Shown one piece after another: positions 26,153-34,248 of a DNA stretch of 42,890 bases. This DNA is from CBDUMN01 sp965368335. Its GTDB lineage: Bacteria > Pseudomonadota > Alphaproteobacteria > Rhodospirillales > JAPHRK01. The notes under the pieces were generated by a model. The model was not told the origin of the DNA, searched no databases, and saw only the letters and a program-made list of their open reading frames with translations. The translations under genes were made by a program, and so were the position numbers. Within the stretch, counting starts at the first letter, position 1. Each line of letters opens with the position of its first letter. The stretch is from assembly GCA_965368335.1 (NCBI GenBank), contig CBDUMN010000022.1, positions 1-42,890 of the forward strand, in the 5' to 3' direction.

Positions 26153-27985
26153 TTATTCATACATACTGTCGATAAGGTCTTTATACTTCTCATTCACAAA
26201 GCTCCTTTTGAGCTTCATGGTTGGGGTCAGTTCGTCGTCTTCGGCAGTGAGCAACTGGTCGATCAGCCTGAACTTCCTGATGTTCTCGACCCGAGCAAAA
26301 TTTTTGTTCACCGCATCGATTTCTCCTTCAATGAGCTTAATCACGTCATGCGCCTTGCAAAGGCTGGCGTAGTTGGTGAAGGGGACGTCGTGGTCTTGAG
26401 CGAACTTTTCCACGTTGTCCTGATCGATCATCACCAGGCAGGTGAGATATTTGCGCTTGTCGCCGATGACCACCGCATCGGAAATATAGGGCGAGAACTT
26501 GAGCTGATTTTCGATTTCCGTCGGCGTGATGTTCTTTCCGCCTGCGGTAATGATGATGTCCTTCATCCGATCGGTGATCTTAACGAAGCCCTCATTGTCC
26601 ATTTCGCCCACGTCGCCGGTATGAAGCCAACCGTCGACAATGGTTTCCGCCGTCTTTTCGGGTTGATTGAGGTAGCCCATAAAGATATGCGGACCTTTAA
26701 GGAGAATCTCTCCTTCTTCCGAGATTTTAACCTCGGTATTGGGAGTGGCGACGCCGATGGAGCCGAGTTTGATTTTGCCGGGCATGTTGGACGTGGTGAC
26801 GCCGCAGTTTTCCGTCTGTCCGTAGACCTCATACATCTCGATGCCGAGCGCCATATACCAACGGACCAAATCCGGTGAGATAGGGGCGGCCCCGGTAAAG
26901 GCCCAGCGAGCCTTGTCGAGGCCGAGCATGACCTTGATGTTGCGTAAGACCAGCCAGTCGGCCGTCTTGTGAAGAAGCGAGAGTCCGCCCGGCACCGGCT
27001 TCCCTTCCAGTTTATAGTCGGCCACTTTCATGCCGATGCCGATGGCTTTCTCGTAAGCCCATTTGCCGAGACCGGTCGCGTCCTTCAACTGAATGGTGAC
27101 GCCTGAGTAGAACTTCTCCCAGAGGCGCGGTACGGCGAAGAAAACCGATGGCGACACTTCGCGGAGGTTTTCAGGCACCGTGTCGGGGGCTTCGACGAAG
27201 TTGACCACCGAATACGACATCATCGGATAGAAGGTGGTGAACATGCGCTCGGCGATATGACAGAGCGGAAGGAACGACAGCGACGCATCGCCCGGATGGA
27301 TGGGCAGATAGGTCATGATGTTGCGCATCTGGAACATCACGTTGCGATGGCTGATCATCGCGCCCTTAGGCGGCCCGGTGGTGCCCGAGGTATAGATCAG
27401 GATCATCAGGTCTTCCTGGGTCGAATCCTCGATGCGTTGGTCCCAAAGATCCGGGTGGCTGCTGATGTGAATGCGACCCCGGTCGTACAGCTCTTCGATG
27501 GAAATGACCTGATCGTCTTTGAAGTCGCGTAGGCCTTCCATATCGAAGACGATGATTTTTTTGAGTTGCGGGCACTGATCGCGAATGGTCAGCGCCTTGT
27601 CCAGTTGCTCGTCGTTTTCGACAAATAGGAACGTGCTGCCGGAATCGTTGATCAGGTAGCCGAGTTGCTTGGCCGAGTCCGTGGTGTAAACGCCCGAGCT
27701 TACACCGCCCGCGCAGATGATGCCCAGATCGGCGAACAACCATTCCTTATTGTTGTCGCTCAAGATTGAGACCCGGTCGCCTTTTTCGAGGCCGAGGGCA
27801 ATAAGTCCCATGCCCACCTGTTGAGCCTTGCGGCCGTAGTCTTCCCAGGTGATGGGGCGCCAGATGCCGAGTTCTTTCTCGCGCAGCGCAACGTCCTTGC
27901 CGCCGGTCTGCACCCGCTGGCGAAACAGCTTGGGGATGGTGTCGCAGCCGTCGATGACGATGGGGGAGATGTCGATGGTATCCAT
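26153..27985 (-). CDS. AMP-forming acyl-CoA synthetase (long-chain type)
   Basis: A 610-residue ANL-family ligase that activates a carboxylic acid with ATP and CoA. The AMP-binding P-loop is ILIYTSGTTGPPKGAMISHRN, followed by the YEVYGQTENCG adenylate motif and WLHTGDVGEMDNEGFVKITDRMKDIIITAGGKNITP with the hinge and catalytic region. The layout matches FadD15-like enzymes of about 600 residues. ATG 27985 is preferred to the codon at 28009, since it avoids overlap with livF and has AAGGGA upstream. The gene sits between livF and the binding-protein gene, so the acid is probably activated as soon as it is imported. The chain length is not readable. Confidence 0.9.
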   Translation of the reverse strand: MDTIDISPIVIDGCDTIPKLFRQRVQTGGKDVALREKELGIWRPITWEDYGRKAQQVGMGLIALGLEKGDRVSILSDNNKEWLFADLGIICAGGVSSGVYTTDSAKQLGYLINDSGSTFLFVENDEQLDKALTIRDQCPQLKKIIVFDMEGLRDFKDDQVISIEELYDRGRIHISSHPDLWDQRIEDSTQEDLMILIYTSGTTGPPKGAMISHRNVMFQMRNIMTYLPIHPGDASLSFLPLCHIAERMFTTFYPMMSYSVVNFVEAPDTVPENLREVSPSVFFAVPRLWEKFYSGVTIQLKDATGLGKWAYEKAIGIGMKVADYKLEGKPVPGGLSLLHKTADWLVLRNIKVMLGLDKARWAFTGAAPISPDLVRWYMALGIEMYEVYGQTENCGVTTSNMPGKIKLGSIGVATPNTEVKISEEGEILLKGPHIFMGYLNQPEKTAETIVDGWLHTGDVGEMDNEGFVKITDRMKDIIITAGGKNITPTEIENQLKFSPYISDAVVIGDKRKYLTCLVMIDQDNVEKFAQDHDVPFTNYASLCKAHDVIKLIEGEIDAVNKNFARVENIRKFRLIDQLLTAEDDELTPTMKLKRSFVNEKYKDLIDSMYE

Positions 27986-27999
27986 GATTTCCGTTTCCC

Positions 28000-28776
28000 T
28001 TACCGCCAAGTCTTCTTGCGTTTCCAGCGCCGCTTGCCGCGCGCCGTTTCTTCTTTGATGCCAAGGTAGAATTCCTTGACGTCGTCGCTCTTCATCAGGT
28101 TCTCACAGGTGTCTTCCATGACGATCCGGCCCACCTCGAGCACGTAGCCGAGTTCGCCGGTCGAAAGCGCCATGTTGGCGTTCTGCTCGACCAGCAGGAT
28201 GGTTACGCCTTGTTCCTTGTTGAGCCGGATGATGATCTCGAAAATTTCTTTCACCAGCAAAGGCGAGAGGCCGAGCGATGGTTCGTCGAGCAACATCAGC
28301 CGCGGTTTGCTCATCAGGCCCCGGCCGATGGCGAGCATCTGCTGCTGACCGCCGGATAAATAGCCTGCCTGCTGATCGGCGCGCTCTTTCAAAACGGGGA
28401 AGTAGCCGTAGACCATTTCGAGGTCAGTGGCGACGTTGTCCCGGTCCTTGCGGGCGTAAGCCCCCATCAGCAGATTTTCTTTGACTGACAGGAAGGGAAA
28501 AACCTCGCGGCCTTCGGGCACATGCGCGATCCCTTGACGGGCCACCCAGTCCGGGTCGCGCTTCTGGATTTCCTCACCGGCGAAGGTCACGGTGCCCTTT
28601 TGTGGGTCCATGGCGCCGCTGATGGTTTTCAAGATCGTCGTCTTGCCCGCGCCATTGCCACCCAAAATGGTGACGATACGGCCTTCGGGCACGTCGAGGG
28701 AAACGCCCCGAATCGCCATGATCGGCCCGTAATAGGTTTCGATGTTGCGGACTTTCAAGAGAGGTTCGTCGGACAT
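28000..28776 (-). CDS. livF: branched-chain-type ABC transporter ATPase LivF
   Basis: A 258-residue ATPase. Walker A is GGNGAGKTT near residue 38, the signature YLSGGQQQMLAIGR near 138 and Walker B LMLLDEPSLGLSP near 158, with the switch His replaced by Gln in LLVEQNANMAL, as is usual for LivF. The Arg/Lys-rich tail (KRRWKRKKTWR) is longer than normal. It overlaps livG by one base. Confidence 0.93.
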   Translation of the reverse strand: MSDEPLLKVRNIETYYGPIMAIRGVSLDVPEGRIVTILGGNGAGKTTILKTISGAMDPQKGTVTFAGEEIQKRDPDWVARQGIAHVPEGREVFPFLSVKENLLMGAYARKDRDNVATDLEMVYGYFPVLKERADQQAGYLSGGQQQMLAIGRGLMSKPRLMLLDEPSLGLSPLLVKEIFEIIIRLNKEQGVTILLVEQNANMALSTGELGYVLEVGRIVMEDTCENLMKSDDVKEFYLGIKEETARGKRRWKRKKTWR

Positions 28777-29540
28777 CAGGCGTCTCCTCCCAGATAGGCG
28801 CGGATCACTTCCGGATCGCTCTGCACTTCCGACGGCGTACCCATGGAGAGCATGCGTCCGTCGTTGAGGGCCAATACCCGGTCGGAAACTTCCGAAACCA
28901 GGCTCATGTCGTGCTCCACCATGATGATGGTGACGCCGAGGTCGTTTTTGATATCGTCGATCCAGAAGGCCATATCCTCGGTTTCCTCCACGTTGAGGCC
29001 CGAGGCCGGTTCGTCGAGCAAAAGCAACTTGGGCTCGGTACAGAGCGCGCGGGCGACTTCGACCACCTTGCGAACCCCATAGGGCAGGTTGGCGATCATC
29101 TGTTCGCGGTAGTGGGCGAGGTCGAGAAGTTCGATAATCTCCTCGGCTTTTTCCCGATGGGCCCGCTCCATGGAACGGGTCGCCTTGGTGAAGAACAATT
29201 CGCCGAGGAAATGGGACTGCCGGTGGGCGTGACGGCCGATCAGCAGGTTTTGCAAAACGCTGGCGTGTTCGAATAGTTCGATGTTCTGAAAGGTTCGCGC
29301 GATGCCTAACTTGGCGATTACGTGGGGCGGTACCTGGGTGATTTCGTGACCGTCGAAATGCAGCGACCCGTGGGTCGGGTCGTAGATGCGGCTGATCAGG
29401 TTGAAAATGGTGGTCTTACCCGCACCGTTGGGGCCGACCAGAGTGAAGACTTCACCCTTCTCCACTTCAAACGATACGCCATCGACGGCCTTGATGCCGC
29501 CGAAATGGATGGCCAGATTATCGGCTCGGAACAAACTCAT
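28776..29540 (-). CDS. livG: branched-chain-type ABC transporter ATPase LivG
   Basis: A 254-residue ATPase with Walker A GPNGAGKTT, the LivG-type FQNIELFEHASVLQNLLIGRH region, the degenerate signature LPYGVRKVVEVARAL, Walker B LLLLDEPASGLN and switch histidine in MVEHDMSLVSE. It partners LivF. Its start overlaps the livM stop by four bases and its end overlaps livF by one, so translation is tightly coupled. Confidence 0.93.
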   Translation of the reverse strand: MSLFRADNLAIHFGGIKAVDGVSFEVEKGEVFTLVGPNGAGKTTIFNLISRIYDPTHGSLHFDGHEITQVPPHVIAKLGIARTFQNIELFEHASVLQNLLIGRHAHRQSHFLGELFFTKATRSMERAHREKAEEIIELLDLAHYREQMIANLPYGVRKVVEVARALCTEPKLLLLDEPASGLNVEETEDMAFWIDDIKNDLGVTIIMVEHDMSLVSEVSDRVLALNDGRMLSMGTPSEVQSDPEVIRAYLGGDA

Positions 29541-30613
29541 TTCATGCGCTCCGTCTTAAGGTAGGCCTTCTGGCGTTTGAAGGTTGCTTTCCGGTAAAGC
29601 GGGAAGATGTCGAAATAGAGCTTGATCTTGCGCCATCGGCCGTAAAGCCCGAGGGGTTCGAAGAGAATGAACAACACCATAATCAGGCCGAAGATGCCCG
29701 GCTCCAGCCCCGGTGTTTGGGCGATGGCGGGGGGCAAAATGTCGCGGGCCAGCGCCAGGAATTGAGGTAGCGCCCCGACGAAAATCGCCCCGTAGATAGC
29801 GCCATGGACCGAGCCGAGACCGCCGACGACGACCATCAACAGCAGTTGCACCGAGATGATGATGTTGAAGGTGTCGGGCGATAGGTAGTTGAACTTATGG
29901 CCCATCAAGGCCCCGGCCAGACCGGTGATCCCGGCGCTGATTGAAAAGGCGACGGTTTTATATTTGGCGATGTTGACGCCCATGCTCTGCGCCGAGACTT
30001 CCGAATCCCGGATGGCGACCATGGCCCTCCCGGTGGGGGAGCGCAGAATATTCAGGACGCCGAGGATAACCAGGATCAGCACCACCAGACAGAGAAGGTA
30101 AAACTCCCAAGGGTTCCAGAGTTGATAGCCGAAGAGATCGGGCGCATCGACGGCGACGCCCTGGAAACCACCGGTCACCGATTCCCAGCGTACTAAAATC
30201 TGCTCGACGATAATTGCAAAAGCCAGGGTGGCGATGGCCAGATAGAGCCCGGTCATCCGGTTGGCGGGAAGCGAGATCAATGCGCCGGAAAGGGCGGTCA
30301 CCACCCCGGCGACCGGGAAGGCGATGAGAAACGGCGTTCCGGCCTGTATGAGCAGTGCGTTGGTATAGGCGCCAATGGCGAGAAACGCCGCATGGCCCAG
30401 ACTGACCTGGCCCGAATAGCCGACCAGCACCATCAGGCCGAGACCGGCAATAGCGAAAATCACCACCAGGGCTAGTTCGCCAATATAGAAATCGTCGAGC
30501 ACCAGAGGGGCGGAGAAAGCGGCGATCAGCAACAGGGCGTACCAGAACAGGTAACCGCCGTGCTTCATTAGCCGGATATCGTCGTTGTAGGAGGTCTTGA
30601 ACAGAATACGCAT
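29537..30613 (-). CDS. livM: branched-chain-type ABC transporter permease LivM
   Basis: A 358-residue membrane protein with about ten hydrophobic segments and the LivM motifs LVGYSGQVSLGHAAFLAIGAYT (about residues 63-84) and GRAMVAIRDSEVSAQSMGVNIAKYK in the cytoplasmic coupling loop. The hydrophilic tail of about 35 residues (FPLYRKATFKRQ) is ordinary for the family. It follows livH by 12 bases. Confidence 0.92.
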   Translation of the reverse strand: MRILFKTSYNDDIRLMKHGGYLFWYALLLIAAFSAPLVLDDFYIGELALVVIFAIAGLGLMVLVGYSGQVSLGHAAFLAIGAYTNALLIQAGTPFLIAFPVAGVVTALSGALISLPANRMTGLYLAIATLAFAIIVEQILVRWESVTGGFQGVAVDAPDLFGYQLWNPWEFYLLCLVVLILVILGVLNILRSPTGRAMVAIRDSEVSAQSMGVNIAKYKTVAFSISAGITGLAGALMGHKFNYLSPDTFNIIISVQLLLMVVVGGLGSVHGAIYGAIFVGALPQFLALARDILPPAIAQTPGLEPGIFGLIMVLFILFEPLGLYGRWRKIKLYFDIFPLYRKATFKRQKAYLKTERMK

Positions 30614-30625
30614 GATTTCTGACTC

Positions 30626-31495
30626 CTACACTTTCTTCCGTTGGATCTGGGCGAACAGACCCTCGGGGCGGATGGTGAGAACGGCGAGCATGATGACGAA
30701 GGCGGTGATTTGCTTGAACCCGGCGGGCAGATAGGCCCCGGCCAGCTGTTCGGAAATTCCGATGATCGCTCCGCCGAGCAGTGCGCCGGGCAGGCTGCCG
30801 AATCCGCCAACCACGGCCGCGGCGAATGCCTTGATGCCCATGAAGCCCATTTCCGCATCGATCAGTGAGATAGGCGAGAGCAGGACGCCCGCCACGGTCG
30901 AAACGCCCGCGCTGATCGCCCAGATCAACGAGAAAATCACCTTGACCGGAATGCCCATATAGTAGGCGGCAAGCTGGTTCTGCGAACTGGCCTGCATGGC
31001 GACGCCCAGTTTGGTATGGGTGAAGAAGATATAGAGCAGGACCGCCAGCAGCACCGTGCCGATGATGATCGACAGGGCTTCCTGGGCGATGATCACCCCG
31101 CCCAGATTGACGATCTGGTTGGTGAACGGCGTGTTGAACGAGCTTGGTTCGTGGCCCCAGAAGATGCCGGCCAGGGCTCTGAAGATGAAGCCCAGGGAGA
31201 TGGTCAGAATGACGATGGCGAACTGGGGCTGGCCGATCACGTAACGCAGGACGATCTTGTCGAGTAGATAGCCGAAGACCGCCATACAGAGAATGGCGAA
31301 GAAGAAACCGAGCCAGTAATCGACGCCGAGAAAGCCGATAAAGGAAAGAGCGGTAAAGGCGCCCAGCATCATCATATCGCCCTGGGCGAAGTTGACGATT
31401 TCCGTCGCCTTATAGATCAGCACGAAGCCCAGTGCGATCAGGCCGTATACACAGCCCTGCGCAATGCCGCTGACCAGGATTTGCATGAGTTCCAA
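30626..31495 (-). CDS. livH: branched-chain-type ABC transporter permease LivH
   Basis: A 289-residue membrane permease. It opens with the LivH pattern ILVSGIAQGCVYGLIALGFVLIYKATEIVNFAQGDMMMLGAF and contains TKLGVAMQASSQNQLAAYYMGIPV, the coupling loop. The family motif is normally in the form MRAxAQN; here it reads MQASSQN, which is a minor change. It is the first transporter gene, 19 bases after the thioesterase. Confidence 0.92.
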   Translation of the reverse strand: MELMQILVSGIAQGCVYGLIALGFVLIYKATEIVNFAQGDMMMLGAFTALSFIGFLGVDYWLGFFFAILCMAVFGYLLDKIVLRYVIGQPQFAIVILTISLGFIFRALAGIFWGHEPSSFNTPFTNQIVNLGGVIIAQEALSIIIGTVLLAVLLYIFFTHTKLGVAMQASSQNQLAAYYMGIPVKVIFSLIWAISAGVSTVAGVLLSPISLIDAEMGFMGIKAFAAAVVGGFGSLPGALLGGAIIGISEQLAGAYLPAGFKQITAFVIMLAVLTIRPEGLFAQIQRKKV

Positions 31496-31514
31496 GGGTC
31501 CAACCTTCCTTTCG

Positions 31515-32039
31515 TTACGCCGCTTTTAAAGCGAGCGACATCTCGTCGAGCTTGCCCACGTTGCTGTGCATCGGTGGGGCGTTGTCATTGTGTCCGGCCG
31601 CCCGGATAATGGTTTCCGGCGCGATGGGGCCTTCCCGGCCAACCGCTGCGATGCGGGAAAAGGCCAGGGCGTAAATCTCGCCGTCTGAACGGATCGACTG
31701 GTCGAAATAGAACCATTTGTCGTCCCAGCAGACGAGACGGGTCGCTGTTTCGTATTTTTGAAAAATTTTGAGTGATTTGCGAAACCGCACGGCGACGCCG
31801 CCGAGGGCCGGTCCGCTTTTGTGCTGCCGCATGGTCTTTAAAAGTCCTGCGCTGACCAGTAAATCGACCCGCCCAATATCGAACTGGAAATAATACTTGG
31901 TGTTGGTCATGTGAATATTGGGGTCCAGATCAAGCGGCATGACTCGGCGGGAGAGCACCGCTTCATCCAACAGGTTGTCGTGGCGCTTGCCGAGAAGCCG
32001 CGCCCCCAAAATCCTGCCGATGCTCAACCAGACTCCCAT
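31515..32039 (-). CDS. hotdog-fold thioesterase (THEM6/4HBT-like)
   Basis: A 174-residue protein with the acyl-thioesterase hotdog core: RVMPLDLDPNIHMTNTKYYFQFDIGRVDLL (about residues 33-62) contains the Asp and HxxN pattern of 4-hydroxybenzoyl-CoA-thioesterase-like enzymes, followed by VRFRKSLKIFQKYE and DDKWFYFDQSI strands. It would hydrolyse acyl-CoA to free acid and CoA. Placed between the MerR regulator and livH, and in the same operon as an acyl-CoA synthetase, it may relieve CoA trapping when the imported acid accumulates. The substrate is unknown. Confidence 0.78.
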   Translation of the reverse strand: MGVWLSIGRILGARLLGKRHDNLLDEAVLSRRVMPLDLDPNIHMTNTKYYFQFDIGRVDLLVSAGLLKTMRQHKSGPALGGVAVRFRKSLKIFQKYETATRLVCWDDKWFYFDQSIRSDGEIYALAFSRIAAVGREGPIAPETIIRAAGHNDNAPPMHSNVGKLDEMSLALKAA

Positions 32040-32070
32040 GATTCCGGTCTCTTCCTTCCCGTTTTAAACG

Positions 32071-32550
32071 TCAGGTTCTCGCGCCGGCTTCTTCGCCCTC
32101 GTCGAACAGGGCGGGCGCGCGTTTGTTTTCCGGTGTTTTGGCTAAGTAGTCTTCAACCGCGCTCTCCGGGTCGACTCCGGCGTCCTTCAGCTCACCGATG
32201 GCGGCGTCAGCCAGGTCGGTGGTTGCGTCCAACATCAGTTGCAGCTCGGTCATCCGGTCTTCAATGGCTTTGGCGTGGCGGCGACATCCGTGCAGCAGAT
32301 GGGCCGATTGGGTGACGTTTTCGCGGCCGGAATAATAAAGGTCGAGATAGCGTTTGGTGTCGGCCAGCTTGAAGCCGCAGGCCTTGCCTCTGAGAATGAT
32401 CTTGAGTCGCGCCTTTTCGCGCTTGGTGTAGATGCGCGTTCGCCCGACCCGCCGGGACTCGATGAGCCCCTTCGATTCATAAAACCGCACGGCGCGCGGC
32501 GTAATGCCGAATTCCGTAGCCAGGTCGGTGACCGTGAAAAGATCTTCCAT
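32071..32550 (-). CDS. MerR-family regulator, LiuR-like
   Basis: A 159-residue regulator. The winged helix-turn-helix is at residues 3-70: FTVTDLATEFGITPRAVRFYESKGLI followed by RVGRTRIYTKREKARLKIILRGKACGFKL, the pattern of LiuR-type regulators of branched-chain acyl-CoA catabolism. A helical dimerisation and effector part follows to about residue 120, with an acidic variable tail. ATG 32550 (GAGG eight bases upstream) is preferred; the longer frame from 32712 would run through the promoter and repeats. It is the first gene of the operon and has a LiuR-like palindrome 100 bases upstream. The effector is probably an acyl-CoA, by family analogy. Confidence 0.83.
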   Translation of the reverse strand: MEDLFTVTDLATEFGITPRAVRFYESKGLIESRRVGRTRIYTKREKARLKIILRGKACGFKLADTKRYLDLYYSGRENVTQSAHLLHGCRRHAKAIEDRMTELQLMLDATTDLADAAIGELKDAGVDPESAVEDYLAKTPENKRAPALFDEGEEAGART

Positions 32551-32649
32551 ATTGTGCCTCACCTGTCCGGCCTTAGTTTGTTCTGGCCGTTTTTTATTCG
32601 TCATTTCTGACCAATTGGTATTTCGAATTACGTATAGGTAATGACAAAG

Positions 32650-32664
32650 TTTACGTAACGTCAA
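32650..32664 (-). promoter_or_regulatory. LiuR-like operator and -35 of the merR-liv operon
   Basis: TTTACGTAACGTCAA is a 15-base near-palindrome (12 of 14 non-central positions symmetric) resembling the TT(T/G)ACGT...ACGTAA sites of LiuR-type MerR regulators. On the minus strand it starts with TTGACG, a good -35, and a -10-like TATACG lies about 22 bases on. This unusually long spacer is typical of MerR-activated promoters. Confidence 0.5.
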
Positions 32665-32703
32665 GCGCCTTCCGTATGAAACGTCAAGCGCCTTCCGTAT
32701 GAA
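32658..32703. repeat. perfect 23-bp tandem duplication in the merR promoter
   Basis: The unit beginning ACGTCAAGCGCCTTCCGTAT (plus GAA) occurs at 32658-32680 and again at 32681-32703 without a mismatch. Each copy carries one operator half-site, ACGTCAA, which on the minus strand supplies TTGACG. It ends five bases before the crotonase stop codon. Confidence 0.9.
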
Positions 32704-32708
32704 AGGCG

Positions 32709-33491
32709 TCATTTGAGTGTTGGGGGTCGCTCAAAACGCCCGCCGCGGCCAGCACCGCTTGAAAATCTTGCCGCGCCTGCCTTGCCTTCGACTTCGATCA
32801 TGGCGACACTGCGGGTGAATTCGTTTCGAAGAGCCGTCTCTTGAGAGAAGCCCTGTTGTTCGTAGGCCGAGGCGCGGTCGCTGTTCATGCAGGCTTGTGG
32901 AAAGGCGGCGATCTGTTCGGCCAGCTCGAGGGCGATCTCCAGGCTTTTTCCTTTGGCTGTAACCCGATTGGCGAGCCCCATTTGCAGGGCTTCCTCCGCA
33001 CCGACGGGGCGACCGGTCAGGATCATGTCGAGTGCGCGGCCCATGCCGACGATGCGTGGCAGGCGCACGGTGCCGCCGTCAATGAGCGGCACCCCCCAGC
33101 GGCGACAGAACACGCCGAACACCGCATCTTCTTCTACGACTCTGAGATCGCAGCAGAGCGCTAGTTCCAGCCCGCCCGCCACGGCGTGGCCGCTGATTGC
33201 CCCGATCACCGGTTTGGTGAAGGCCATGCGGCTGATCCCCATGGGGCCGTCGCCGTCGGGTTCCAGGTGGTTGCGTCGCTTAGGGTCGGCGAAGGCTTTC
33301 AAGTCCGCTCCGGCGCAAAATGTTCCGCCATGACCGAAGAGGATGGCGGCCTTCGCCGTTTCGTCGGCTTCGAAGGTGCGGAATGCGTCGGCGAGTTTTT
33401 TGGCTGTTGGGCGGTCCACCGCGTTGCGCGCATCGGGGCGATTGATGCCGATCAGGGTGACGGGGCCTTTGGTTTCGCTGGTTACGGGCAT
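32709..33491 (-). CDS. crotonase/enoyl-CoA hydratase family protein
   Basis: A 260-residue crotonase. The oxyanion-hole segments are GGTFCAGADLKAF and ISGHAVAGGLELALCCDLRV. The first catalytic Glu is kept in GLELAL; at the second position, normally Glu in PExGG, the sequence reads WGVPLIDGGTVRLPR, so Asp is offered instead. This is a recognised subfamily of hydratases, often of unknown substrate. ATG 33491 is preferred, with GGAGG at nine bases; at ATG 33500 the same GGAGG would touch the start. It diverges from the TetR gene across a palindromic operator. Confidence 0.83.
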   Translation of the reverse strand: MPVTSETKGPVTLIGINRPDARNAVDRPTAKKLADAFRTFEADETAKAAILFGHGGTFCAGADLKAFADPKRRNHLEPDGDGPMGISRMAFTKPVIGAISGHAVAGGLELALCCDLRVVEEDAVFGVFCRRWGVPLIDGGTVRLPRIVGMGRALDMILTGRPVGAEEALQMGLANRVTAKGKSLEIALELAEQIAAFPQACMNSDRASAYEQQGFSQETALRNEFTRSVAMIEVEGKAGAARFSSGAGRGGRFERPPTLK

Positions 33492-33536
33492 TTTCGCCAT
33501 CCTCCATCTTGACTCATCGGGTCTCCTGGCCTCATT

Positions 33537-33554
33537 ATCTACCGAACGGTCGAT
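33537..33554. promoter_or_regulatory. TetR-type operator between crotonase and tetR genes
   Basis: ATCTACCGAACGGTCGAT is an 18-base palindrome: only one pair (T/C) besides the central AA breaks the symmetry. It contains the ACCGnnCGGTCG core common in operators of TetR regulators of fatty-acid and acyl-CoA genes. It lies 23 bases before tetR and 45 before the divergent crotonase start, so one regulator could control both directions. Confidence 0.6.
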
Positions 33555-33577
33555 AAAATCAAAAGGGAATTGGCGGC

Positions 33578-34228
33578 ATGGCGAGACCGGCGAAAAAAAC
33601 CGATGGGGTTGAAACTAAAGAGCGGCTCTTGGAAGTGGCTGAGCGGCTGTTTGCCGAAAAGGGCTTCCACGGCGCATCCTTGCGCGATATCGGCGGCGAA
33701 GTGGGGGTCGCCAACGCCTCCCTGCTTTACCATTTCCCTTCCAAGGGCAAGCTCTATGTGGCGGTGCTCGACCGTATCACCGAGAGTCTGAGCGCCGTCG
33801 CCGATGAGGTGGAGCGCGCAGAGTTGGGCGATATCGAACGGTTCGAGCTGTTCTACAACGCCTTTTACGACTGGGGCGAAGCTCACGCGGATTACATGCG
33901 CATCGTCATGCGTGAAATGATGGACAATAAGGATCGAGTCGACCGTATTGAGAAATGGCACCTAACCGGCGTCATGGGGCGGATGACCAAGGTTATCGCC
34001 GACGGTCAGGCCAAGGGGACCTTCCGGTCCTGCGACCCCGAGCTGTTTCTCTATCAGGTGCTGGGCTCGGTGACCTATTTCCAGTTGGGCCTGCCGACCC
34101 TCGGGCGCGTTATGGATTGGGACCGGGATGCTGCGGCCAAAACCTTCCGTCAGGAAACGTTGGATCACTTGAGTCGGGCGTTGATTAAAAAAAGCGCGCT
34201 CAAAAAAGTTCACAAAAAACGCAAGTAA
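33578..34228 (+). CDS. TetR-family transcriptional regulator
   Basis: A 216-residue repressor. The N-terminal helix-turn-helix is at about residues 15-60 (RLLEVAERLFAEKGFHGASLRDIGGEVGVANASLLYHFPSKGKLY). The C-terminal ligand-binding half is helical and ends in a Lys-rich tail (KKSALKKVHKKRK). AAGGGAA sits nine bases before ATG. It is the first gene of the plus-strand acyl-CoA cluster, 20 bases ahead of the isomerase gene, and probably controls it through the upstream palindrome. The effector is unknown, plausibly a CoA ester. Confidence 0.88.
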   Translation: MARPAKKTDGVETKERLLEVAERLFAEKGFHGASLRDIGGEVGVANASLLYHFPSKGKLYVAVLDRITESLSAVADEVERAELGDIERFELFYNAFYDWGEAHADYMRIVMREMMDNKDRVDRIEKWHLTGVMGRMTKVIADGQAKGTFRSCDPELFLYQVLGSVTYFQLGLPTLGRVMDWDRDAAAKTFRQETLDHLSRALIKKSALKKVHKKRK

Positions 34229-34248
34229 ACGGCTGGGAGGCCGATTGT

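Noticed and set aside
32658..32703. Possible start of a CRISPR array
   Set aside because: Only two directly abutting copies with no spacer; a simple tandem duplication.
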